A DNA stretch of 6,399 bases, taken from NCBI GenBank assembly GCA_947460045.1, contig CANHGC010000098.1, forward strand, positions 1 through 6,399, in the 5' to 3' direction. A model generated the notes under the pieces. It was not told the origin of the DNA. It worked only from the letters and a program-made list of their open reading frames with translations, and did no database searches. The DNA is from Bacteroidota bacterium. Its GTDB lineage: Bacteria; Bacteroidota; Bacteroidia; NS11-12g; UBA955. Shown here piece after piece: positions 1-6,063 of this stretch. Numbering within the stretch: position 1 is the stretch's first letter; every line of letters starts with the position of its first letter. Both the position numbers and the translations under genes were made by a program.

Positions 1-1797
1 GCTCGAAAACACATACTCCTTCTCACGAATCAACCCCGTAGCATTGAAACGCTTGGCCATCACTTTTTTGGCCTCTCCATCCCAATACACCACGTTGTAA
101 GTGGTTCGCTCGTCGTTTTTACGCCATATATCGATGTGAATCAAATCCTTACCGTAAAAATATTTATCCGTTACCTTGGCGATGCTGTACTTCCCGTCTG
201 CCCTAAACGCAATCACATCGTCAATGTCTGAACAATCACAAATAAACTCTTCTTTTTTCAGGGCCGTTCCCACGAAACCCTCTTTCAAGTTGGCGTACAA
301 CTTCACATTTGCCACCGCAACCACATTCGCTTCAATGGTGTCGAAAGCGCGGATTTCCGTTTTGCGCTCTTTGCCAACACCGTACTTCTTCAACAAACGC
401 TTGTAATACTCAACCGCATAATCCACCAAATTTTCGAGGTGATTCTTTACCTCCGCGATATCATCTTCCAAACCTTTGATGTACTCATCGGCCTTGAAAC
501 TGTCAAACTTCGATATACGCTTGATCTTGATTTCCGTTAAACGAACGATGTCGTCTTGCACGATTTCTCTGCGAAACAACGACTTATAGGGTTCCAACCC
601 CTTATCGATGGCCAACAAAACCGCCTCCCACGTTTCACACTCTTCAATGTCGCGGTAGATCCTCTTTTCGATAAAGATTTTTTCCAACGATGAAAAATGC
701 CACTTGTTCTCCAACTCACCCAACTCAATCTCCAACTCCCTGCGCAGCAAATCCAAAGTGTTCTGCGTGCACGCTTTCAGGATGTCGTTCACACCCATAA
801 ACTTCGGACGATCTTCGTGAATCACACAAGCCAATGGCGAAATACTCACCTCACAATCGGTGAAGGCATACAACGCATTGATCGCCAAATCCGGACTGAT
901 ACCTGGCGCCAATTGCACCTCGATCTCAACGTCTTTGGCGGTGTTATCAATCACCTTTTTAACCTTAATCTTACCGTTATCGCTGGCCTTGATAATGCTT
1001 TCTATCAACGAACCCGTGGTGGTACCAAACGGAATTTCCTTGATCAACAAAGTAGACTTGTCTTTCTCTTCGATTTTTGAGCGAACCCGAATCCTGGAGC
1101 CCTTCCTACCTTCGTTGTACATGGAAAAATCCGCGTAACCACCCGTTGGAAAATCTGGCAACAAATTCACTTTTCTGCCGCGCAAAACATCAATGCTCGC
1201 TTCACACAACTCCACAAAATTGTGTGGCATAATCTTCGTACTCAATCCCACCGCAATACCGTCAACGCCTTGCGCCAACAACAATGGGAATTTCATGGGC
1301 AATGTCACCGGCTCGCGCTTCCTGCCGTCGTAACTCAACTGCCAATTGGTGGTCTTCTCGTTAAAAGCAACCTCTTTCGCAAACGCACTCAACCTGGCCT
1401 CAATATACCTCGGCGCCGCAGCCCTATCACCCGTTCTCACATCCCCCCAGTTACCCTGGGTGTCTATCAACAATTCTTTCTGACCCAAATTCACCAAGGC
1501 ATCGCCAATGGCCGCATCGCCGTGTGGGTGATACGCCATGGTAGACCCGATGATGTTCGCCACCTTGTTGTAACGACCATCGTCCATCTCGTACATGGCA
1601 TGCAAAATCCTTCGCTGTACCGGCTTCAAACCGTCTTCCAATGCAGGGATCGCACGCTCCAAAATCACGTAACTGGCGTATTCAACAAACCAATCCTTGT
1701 ACATACCGCCCACCGCACGAACCTCACCGAGATGCCCGCCAGTGTTCGATGTACCCGATTCTGTGTTGTTGGTTTCCAGTTCTTCTTCGTGATCCAT
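1..1797 (-). CDS. parC: DNA topoisomerase IV subunit A (ParC), 3' end outside window
   Basis: Breakage-reunion subunit of topoisomerase IV, the type II enzyme that decatenates daughter chromosomes and relaxes supercoils together with ParE. I translated the minus strand from the ATG at 1797-1795; it stays open for 599 codons to the window edge. An acidic, Ser/Thr/Asn-rich head of about 25 residues leads into MYKDWFVEYASYVILERA (residues 32-49), which fits Bacteroidota ParC better than GyrA (usually a SMSVIVSRALPDVRDG-type start). Next come the winged-helix region PVQRRILHAMY, the quinolone-resistance segment HPHGDAAIGDAL (90-101), and the catalytic tyrosine Tyr131 in AAAPRYIEARL. PMKFPLLLAQGVDGIAVGLST and the coiled tower region follow, and the C-terminal beta-pinwheel begins near residue 520. 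Phylum members run to roughly 850-920 residues, so about two thirds is visible. Position 95, equivalent to E. coli GyrA Ser83, is Ala, while Asp99 (GyrA Asp87) is kept. The downstream gene is not visible. Confidence 0.94.
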   Translation of the reverse strand, partial: MDHEEELETNNTESGTSNTGGHLGEVRAVGGMYKDWFVEYASYVILERAIPALEDGLKPVQRRILHAMYEMDDGRYNKVANIIGSTMAYHPHGDAAIGDALVNLGQKELLIDTQGNWGDVRTGDRAAAPRYIEARLSAFAKEVAFNEKTTNWQLSYDGRKREPVTLPMKFPLLLAQGVDGIAVGLSTKIMPHNFVELCEASIDVLRGRKVNLLPDFPTGGYADFSMYNEGRKGSRIRVRSKIEEKDKSTLLIKEIPFGTTTGSLIESIIKASDNGKIKVKKVIDNTAKDVEIEVQLAPGISPDLAINALYAFTDCEVSISPLACVIHEDRPKFMGVNDILKACTQNTLDLLRRELEIELGELENKWHFSSLEKIFIEKRIYRDIEECETWEAVLLAIDKGLEPYKSLFRREIVQDDIVRLTEIKIKRISKFDSFKADEYIKGLEDDIAEVKNHLENLVDYAVEYYKRLLKKYGVGKERKTEIRAFDTIEANVVAVANVKLYANLKEGFVGTALKKEEFICDCSDIDDVIAFRADGKYSIAKVTDKYFYGKDLIHIDIWRKNDERTTYNVVYWDGEAKKVMAKRFNATGLIREKEYVFSS

Positions 1798-1918
1798 GAT
1801 GCAACTTCAAAACAAGCCATTTTTAAGCAATAAATCCAAACAGGTTATTCACATTCAATGCGTTCGTCGCACCGACCCACAACTCCATCGGTTTTCGGGT
1901 TTGTGACATAGCGCACAA

Positions 1919-1950
1919 TATGACAAACTGTCAGTTTTGTTGTATCTTTG
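1919..1950 (+). promoter_or_regulatory. Bacteroidota-type promoter for the sigma54 activator-lptE-TPR-secG operon
   Basis: TATCTTTG at 1943-1950 matches the phylum -7 consensus TAnnTTTG exactly. Twenty bases upstream, TATG (1919-1922) matches the -33 TTTG at three of four positions. Transcription would start near 1956-1958, about 10 nt before the ATG at 1968. This favours 1968 over the upstream in-frame ATG at 1920, which would lie inside the promoter. The -33 box partly overlaps a perfect dyad (1921-1933), so access may be regulated. The rest of the 1798-1918 gap shows no clear element. The start site is inferred. Confidence 0.6.
1921..1933. promoter_or_regulatory. perfect dyad TGACA-AAC-TGTCA, putative operator
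   Basis: The 13 bases TGACAAACTGTCA form a perfect 5-bp inverted repeat around a 3-bp spacer. The dyad covers the end of the -33 box and the first part of the promoter spacer, a usual place for a repressor or for an activator contacting RNA polymerase. The short arms and odd spacer fit a dimeric protein site better than an RNA terminator, since no T-run follows. The binding protein is unknown. Confidence 0.45.
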
Positions 1951-1957
1951 TAAAAGT

Positions 1958-1966
1958 AGAGGAAGG
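1958..1966 (+). promoter_or_regulatory. purine-rich ribosome-binding stretch deciding the start at 1968
   Basis: AGAGGAAGG lies directly before the ATG at 1968, with GAGG about 5 nt from it. Such Shine-Dalgarno-like runs are uncommon in this phylum. With the promoter at 1943-1950, it supports starting at 1968 rather than at the in-frame ATG at 1920. Confidence 0.5.
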
Positions 1967-1967
1967 T

Positions 1968-3290
1968 ATGGATTTACAAATCATCAAACAGCGATTTAGC
2001 ATCATCGGTCATTCACCGTTACTGACCACTGCGCTTGAAACTGCAGTGAAGGTTGCACCCACAGACATGAACGTACTCATTCTGGGGGAAAGCGGTGTTG
2101 GTAAAGAGAGTTTCAGTAAAATCATCCACCATTTAAGCGCCAGAAAACACGCACCATTCATCGCAGTAAACTGCGGCGCCATCCCCGAAGGAACCATCGA
2201 TTCTGAATTGTTTGGCCACGAAAAAGGGGCATTCACGGGCGCCACCGACAAACGAAAAGGCTATTTCGAAACCGTGAGCGGTGGTACCATTTTCCTAGAT
2301 GAAGTGGGAGAATTGCCCCTCAGCACGCAAGCCCGATTGTTGCGCATCTTGGAAAATGGCGAATTCATCAAAGTGGGCAGCTCGGTGGTGCAAAAAACCG
2401 ACGTTCGCGTGGTTGCTGCAACAAACAGAGACCTTTTGGAACGCGCCAGACAAGGCAAATTCCGTGAAGACCTATATTACAGATTGGCCACCGTACCCAT
2501 CAGAGTGCCCAAATTGAGTGAGCGAAAGGAAGACATCTACCTGCTGTTCCGCAAATTCGCCTCAGACTTCGCCGAAACCCATCACAGCCAACTGCTAGAA
2601 CTCAGCGAAGACGCCCAGCACATGCTCATCAACTACCCCTGGCCGGGCAATGTTCGACAGCTTAAAAACGTGACCGATCAAATTTGCGTCCTCGAGAACG
2701 GCCCCTTCATTCACGCCGATGTCATCGCCAAGTACATCCCCCACGTAGAACCGCCGCTCCCCATGCTTTTGGGCAAAATGGACGGCACCGAAGGCATGAG
2801 CGAAAGAGACATTTTTTACAAGGTTTTGATCGATATGAAGCGCGATGTGAACGACCTCAAAAAAGTGGTTTTTGGACTATTAGAAGGCAATCTCGATGCG
2901 CGTGCCGCAGCGGCCACGGCCAATGCCATGAGCAACAACATGCCCAATACAATGGGAACGGGCTTGAGCGTCACCCCAAACAACGCCGTCCCCATGGCAC
3001 CCAGCTTTTCGCAGCCATCGAACTACAGCAGTGAATCGAACAACATGCCGTCAAGCACCCCAAATAGCGGACAGCCCATCATCATTCAGGCGCAAGACCA
3101 CGAAGAAGACGATTTCCAAGAGGCCATTTCATACCCCATCAGCAGCAACCTCAGCTTGGAAGCGCAGGAAATTGAAATGATCAAAAAAGCCCTCAACAAA
3201 AACAACGGCAAACGCAAAAAAGCCGCCGATGAGTTGGGCATATCAGAACGCACATTGTACCGAAAAATCAAACAATACGAATTGGAATGA
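1968..3290 (+). CDS. sigma54-dependent transcriptional activator, AAA+ and Fis-type HTH, no receiver domain
   Basis: Bacterial enhancer-binding protein of the NtrC class, which hydrolyses ATP to open promoters held by sigma54 RNA polymerase. From the ATG at 1968 it has 440 residues. The AAA+ domain starts almost at once: Walker A GESGVGKE (40-47), sigma54-contacting GAFTGA loop (87-92), Walker B GTIFLDEVGEL with Asp111-Glu112, sensor ATNRDL (151-156), arginine-finger segment FREDLYYRL (165-173) and sensor II PWPGNVRQL (224-232). All key residues are intact. A helical stretch (about 281-307, MKRDVNDLKK) and a low-complexity Asn/Ser/Pro/Met-rich linker (about 311-370) lead to a Fis-type helix-turn-helix (402-437, KRKKAADELGISERTLYRKI). 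There is no receiver, GAF or PAS domain, so the control signal is not evident. It is the first gene of the operon, and its TGA overlaps the next ATG by 4 nt. An in-frame ATG at 1920 would add 16 residues but begins within the promoter. No clear sigma54 promoter (TGGCAC-N5-TTGCA) was seen in the window, so its targets probably lie elsewhere. Confidence 0.92.
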   Translation: MDLQIIKQRFSIIGHSPLLTTALETAVKVAPTDMNVLILGESGVGKESFSKIIHHLSARKHAPFIAVNCGAIPEGTIDSELFGHEKGAFTGATDKRKGYFETVSGGTIFLDEVGELPLSTQARLLRILENGEFIKVGSSVVQKTDVRVVAATNRDLLERARQGKFREDLYYRLATVPIRVPKLSERKEDIYLLFRKFASDFAETHHSQLLELSEDAQHMLINYPWPGNVRQLKNVTDQICVLENGPFIHADVIAKYIPHVEPPLPMLLGKMDGTEGMSERDIFYKVLIDMKRDVNDLKKVVFGLLEGNLDARAAAATANAMSNNMPNTMGTGLSVTPNNAVPMAPSFSQPSNYSSESNNMPSSTPNSGQPIIIQAQDHEEDDFQEAISYPISSNLSLEAQEIEMIKKALNKNNGKRKKAADELGISERTLYRKIKQYELE

Positions 3291-3850
3291 GAACCGGCAA
3301 CACCAATATCCTTTTGTGGAAATGGCCCAGCGCCCGCTTCGTCCTGCTTGGGGCGATGATGTGCCTGATCGTTTTCACTGCCTCCAGTTGCAAACCCTTT
3401 TGGAAGTTCTATGATTTCAAAGGCGCCAACATCCCGGCAGACATCAACACATTCTCGGTAGACTTTTTCGCCAACGAAGCGGCCATCGTAAACCCGCAGC
3501 TGAGCATGAGTTTCACCGAAAAACTCAAATCCAAATTTCAAACCGAAACCCGATTGGCTCTCACCAATGGCGACGGCGATTACAAATTTGGCGGATCCAT
3601 TGTAGACTATTCCATTGTGCCGGCTTCCTTGAATGCCGATATTGGTACTGCACAAAACCAATTCAATATTCGCGTAAGGGTGGAATTTACGTGCGAAAAA
3701 TACCCCGAGAAAAACTTCGCCCGTGATTTTTCCTTTTTCAAAATATTCGATGCAACTTCTACCTTTGAAAGCGTGGAAGAATCGCTGAGTACAGAAATTC
3801 AAACCCAAATTGTGCAGCAAATCTTTGCCGCCGTAGCCCTAGACTGGTGA
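3287..3850 (+). CDS. lptE: LptE-family LPS-assembly lipoprotein
   Basis: Probable outer-membrane lipoprotein that plugs the LptD barrel and helps insert lipopolysaccharide into the outer leaflet. The 187-residue product has a basic N-terminus, a hydrophobic segment (about 18-31) and a lipobox-like TASSC with the candidate lipidated Cys35. The -3 residue is Ala rather than the usual Leu, so the box is imperfect. The mature part carries the pattern I associate with Bacteroidota LptE: FKGANIP, then FFANEAAIVNPQLSMSFTEKL (split here: FFANEA at about 61-66, VNPQLS near 70-75), a central GSIVDYSI strand, FNIRVRVEF, and a C-terminal helix ending IFAAVALDW. Cys35 is followed by KPFWKF, not a surface-export K-(D/E)2 signal, fitting the periplasmic face. 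The start is fixed by the ATGA overlap with the activator gene, and the stop overlaps the next GTG start, so translational coupling is likely. The family call rests on recognition of the pattern, not on a search. Confidence 0.85.
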   Translation: MRTGNTNILLWKWPSARFVLLGAMMCLIVFTASSCKPFWKFYDFKGANIPADINTFSVDFFANEAAIVNPQLSMSFTEKLKSKFQTETRLALTNGDGDYKFGGSIVDYSIVPASLNADIGTAQNQFNIRVRVEFTCEKYPEKNFARDFSFFKIFDATSTFESVEESLSTEIQTQIVQQIFAAVALDW

Positions 3851-5040
3851 ACCAACAGAAACTCAACCATATCGTTCAAAACCCTTCCCAAATCGACGCC
3901 AGCACGGCCGCCGAATTGGAAAACATGGTGGAGATTTTCCCATGGTTTAGCACCCCTTTTGTGTTGCTCGCCATTTACAGACAATCACAGAACGATTTTC
4001 GCACCAAGGAAGCCATCACCCAAGCGGCGATGCGCACCAGCAACCGGGAATGGCTATACCACGCAACCCAGCTGCAGGATCAGACCGCTGCAAACACCTC
4101 AGCTGAAAGCACTGTGGTATCCTCACCGATTCCAGAACCGATTCCAGAACCGATTCTGGAGCCGATCGGCGAATCCACAATTTCAATTTCAATTAAACCG
4201 GAGCCAATTCTTGAGGCAACTCCCGAACCAATGGCTACAACAGCCCCGGAGTATATCCCAGAGCCAGTATCTGCAACAAATCCAGAAGCGCTTCCAGCAG
4301 CGATTCCGGAACCCATTCCGGAGCCCATCCCGGAATACAATTTGGCAGAAGCCATGGGAACCACCTTCGATTTTGAGCCACTCACCTTTGAAACGGCCCT
4401 CTTTGAGCCAGTAGCACCCGAAAACCCAGAACCCATCGCCTACAGCGGCAAATTCACCCCTGTAACGGAGGGTACAATAGACATTCAATCACCCGCCGCC
4501 GAGAAACCCAATTCGGGCATTGCCATACCCAAAATTTATGATTTAGAGGAATTTTTGCGCTCCGGCCTATTGGCATCCGCCACCGAAACAACAGAAACCG
4601 AAGTACCCCTCGCAGCGCAAACAACCCCCGCAAATCCAGCAACCGTGGTAGCCACCGCAAGCAATGGTCACCGCGACATATCTGCATCTAACCCATCGCC
4701 AAAAAGTTTTTTTGATTGGCTCAATAACGAAAGTACCCTCTCCGAAACCGACCGGCTACAGCAGCAAACCCAAACAGAAGACCTCATCAACAAGTTCATC
4801 GAAGAACGCCCCAGCATCAGCAGGCCCAAGCGGGAATTTTACACCCCAGAAAAAGCCATGAAGCGCAGCGAACAATTTAGCCCAAGCATCGTTACAGAAA
4901 CTTTGGCCAATATTTTCCACCAACAAGGGCACTTCGAAAAAGCAATTATCTCCTACGAAAAGCTGCAGTTGAAATTCCCAGAAAAAAGTAGTTACTTTGC
5001 AGACCTTATCGAACAAATTAAAAAAGAACAAAACCAATGA
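3847..5040 (+). CDS. TPR-type protein with a Pro-Glu repeat linker, function unknown
   Basis: A 397-residue protein starting at GTG (3847), which overlaps the lptE stop by 4 nt; the first internal ATG codes for Met27. The N-terminal part (1-80) is helical, with an LENMVEIFPWFSTPFVLLAIY-like core (Met27 to Tyr44) that resembles the N-terminus of conserved Bacteroidota proteins found at this locus. A low-complexity linker (about 92-200) holds many PEP/PEPI units, and Pro, Glu, Ala and Thr remain frequent to about 280. The C-terminal region (about 285-397) includes SFFDWLN, a charged helix DLINKFIEERP, and one recognisable TPR-like helix pair, TETLANIFHQQGHFEKAIISYEKL. No signal peptide or membrane segment is visible, so it is probably cytoplasmic, which is unexpected between a lipoprotein gene and secG. 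TPRs usually bind proteins, so a scaffold or chaperone role is possible but unproven. Its stop overlaps secG by 4 nt. Confidence 0.82.
   Translation: MNQQKLNHIVQNPSQIDASTAAELENMVEIFPWFSTPFVLLAIYRQSQNDFRTKEAITQAAMRTSNREWLYHATQLQDQTAANTSAESTVVSSPIPEPIPEPILEPIGESTISISIKPEPILEATPEPMATTAPEYIPEPVSATNPEALPAAIPEPIPEPIPEYNLAEAMGTTFDFEPLTFETALFEPVAPENPEPIAYSGKFTPVTEGTIDIQSPAAEKPNSGIAIPKIYDLEEFLRSGLLASATETTETEVPLAAQTTPANPATVVATASNGHRDISASNPSPKSFFDWLNNESTLSETDRLQQQTQTEDLINKFIEERPSISRPKREFYTPEKAMKRSEQFSPSIVTETLANIFHQQGHFEKAIISYEKLQLKFPEKSSYFADLIEQIKKEQNQ
4126..4338 (+). repeat. degenerate 12-bp coding repeats giving a Pro-Glu-Pro-Ile linker
   Basis: Two clusters of tandem 12-bp units sit inside the TPR-protein gene. 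The first (4126-4161) has two exact copies of CCGATTCCAGAA and a diverged third. The second (4303-4338) has units ATTCCGGAACCC, ATTCCGGAGCCC and ATCCCGGAATAC. Each unit encodes a rotation of Pro-Glu-Pro-Ile, and diverged PEP motifs fill the space between. The 12-bp period keeps frame, so copy-number change would alter linker length without breaking the protein. Confidence 0.8.
4968..4999 (+). promoter_or_regulatory. possible internal promoter for secG
   Basis: Inside the end of the TPR-protein gene, GTTG (4968-4971) and TTACTTTG (4992-4999) resemble the Bacteroidota -33 TTTG and -7 TAnnTTTG boxes, with one mismatch each. The 20-bp spacer equals that of the operon promoter at 1919-1950. The -7 box ends 37 nt before the secG ATG. 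This could give secG extra transcription, but such matches arise by chance in coding DNA, so this is tentative. Confidence 0.3.
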
Positions 5041-5333
5041 ATTGGATATTAATCATCGGAATTATTGCAGCCACATTGTTGATGTTGGTTATTTTGGTAC
5101 AAAACCCAAAAGGTGGCGGATTGGCTTCAAACTTCTCTCAAGGAAACCAATTGTTTGGTGTTGAGAAAACCACCAACGTGGTTGAAAAAATCACTTGGGG
5201 CGGAGCCCTATTGTTGGTTGTAATCTCTTTGGTTGCAGCTTCCTACAACAGCGAAAAAACAAAAGCACCAAACCGTGCTAAAGCGAACACCGAACAAGGT
5301 GCCGCATTGCCAGACGTGAAAGCGGGCAAATAA
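5037..5333 (+). CDS. secG: preprotein translocase subunit SecG
   Basis: Small inner-membrane subunit of the SecYEG translocon that assists SecA-driven protein export. The 98-residue product has two predicted membrane helices (about 3-22 and 52-69). Between them lies the conserved loop LVQNPKGGGLASNFSQGNQ followed by FGVEKTTNVVEKITW, the form typical of this phylum. The hydrophilic tail (70-98, rich in Lys, Ala, Thr) is weakly conserved in the family. The ATG overlaps the TGA of the TPR gene, and a strong hairpin terminator follows 28 nt after the TAA, so secG is the last gene of the operon. Unlike its neighbours it favours TTG and GTT codons and has more G than C on the coding strand, which may reflect high expression or its membrane composition. 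A weak internal promoter candidate lies just upstream. Confidence 0.95.
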   Translation: MNWILIIGIIAATLLMLVILVQNPKGGGLASNFSQGNQLFGVEKTTNVVEKITWGGALLLVVISLVAASYNSEKTKAPNRAKANTEQGAALPDVKAGK

Positions 5334-5361
5334 TTGTTTGTATACCCAATTTTGTGTTGAT

Positions 5362-5392
5362 AAAACGCCCCGGCCCAGGCCGGGGCGTTTTT
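5362..5392. terminator. bidirectional intrinsic terminator between convergent units
   Basis: A GC-rich inverted repeat, ACGCCCCGGCC against GGCCGGGGCGT around a CA centre, extends with AAA/TTT on both sides to about 14 bp. The innermost pairs must open to form a real loop. On the plus strand a five-T run (5388-5392) follows the stem, serving secG. Read on the minus strand the stem is followed by four T (5365-5362), serving the flavin reductase gene, which ends at 5405. Confidence 0.93.
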
Positions 5393-5404
5393 GTTATGCC
5401 CACA

Positions 5405-6061
5405 CTAAGGCAATATCGACGTAGGCGCCTTATCAGGCTTCGCATAACTCAGTCGATCCAACCAAGCCGAAGAAACATACCCATCCAAACCCACCGAACC
5501 CACAGCATCCGCTTTCACCAAATCCACCGCACCGTCTTCAAACAGCAAATCCTCACCCAATTCTACATACACCACCTTGCCCACCACCACAATCGTTCCG
5601 TTGCATTCAACCCGGTGAAACTCCTGCAATTCCAAACCCATTTTAATTACACTCTCGCCCACAAATGGCGCTACCACACCCTGCCGATACACCGCCAACA
5701 AACCCGTTTCTAAAAATTCACTCTCACCTTTTTCGTACCTGGCCGACGTTTGATGCGCCTTTCGATAAAAATCCGCCCCCACCGCATTCAACGTATAACT
5801 GCCCGTGGCCTGAATGTTCTGCCACGTATGTCGATCCACACTATCAGGCCGAATCACCATCCCCAAATACGGCGGATTGGCTCCCACATGAAAAATCGAA
5901 TTAAAAACGGCCAAGTTTTCTGCACCGTCCTCACCCCGCGTCCCCACCAAATTCAGGGCTTTGATCCCCGGCATCGAATTCACCAACTGGGTGCGATATC
6001 GTTTGTCCATCTGCGCAAAATCTTCGCTGCGATAGATTCGTAAGTTATTTTCCAACGCCAT
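5405..6061 (-). CDS. flavin reductase-like FMN-binding split-barrel protein
   Basis: Probable flavoprotein of the flavin reductase (DIM6/NTAB) family, whose members bind FMN and often supply reduced flavin to a partner enzyme. The 218-residue product shows the family order: NSMPGIKALNLVGT (28-41), NLAVFNSIFHVGANPP (49-64) and LGMVIRP (66-72) for the barrel and flavin phosphate contact, DRHTWQNI (76-83), SYTLNAV (88-94), then HQTSARYEKGESEF (103-116) and a late GTIVVVGKV strand. It ends with GLDGYVSSAWLDRLSYAKP (191-209). No signal peptide or membrane helix is seen. The ATG lies 2 nt after the stop of the upstream SDR gene, so the two are almost certainly cotranscribed. The substrate cannot be told from sequence. 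NAD(P)H:flavin reduction is the default, but a non-reductase role is possible. Confidence 0.87.
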   Translation of the reverse strand: MALENNLRIYRSEDFAQMDKRYRTQLVNSMPGIKALNLVGTRGEDGAENLAVFNSIFHVGANPPYLGMVIRPDSVDRHTWQNIQATGSYTLNAVGADFYRKAHQTSARYEKGESEFLETGLLAVYRQGVVAPFVGESVIKMGLELQEFHRVECNGTIVVVGKVVYVELGEDLLFEDGAVDLVKADAVGSVGLDGYVSSAWLDRLSYAKPDKAPTSILP

Positions 6062-6063
6062 GA

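Noticed and set aside
1222..1833. A 203-codon plus-strand frame opposite parC
   Set aside because: It is antisense to the most conserved part of ParC, including the catalytic Tyr region, and its product is rich in His, Arg and Gln with no family resemblance.
1808..1840. A leftward promoter for parC (CAAAACAA and CAAA on the plus strand)
   Set aside because: The -7 box is imperfect, the spacer is 21 bp, and the predicted start would leave only a few leader bases before the parC ATG, so support is too weak.
1920..1967. An N-terminal extension of 16 residues for the sigma54 activator from the ATG at 1920
   Set aside because: That ATG lies in the -33 box and dyad, upstream of the predicted transcript start, and the extension (Cys-rich) matches no NtrC-type domain.
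3086..3820. A 244-codon open frame on the minus strand across the activator and lptE genes
   Set aside because: It lies antisense to two well-supported overlapping genes, shows no recognisable domain, and is explained by the codon bias of the opposite strand.
4080..4436. A minus-strand frame encoding Gly-Ser-Gly-Ile repeats
   Set aside because: It is the reverse-strand reading of the Pro-Glu repeat in the TPR gene and has no promoter or start context of its own.
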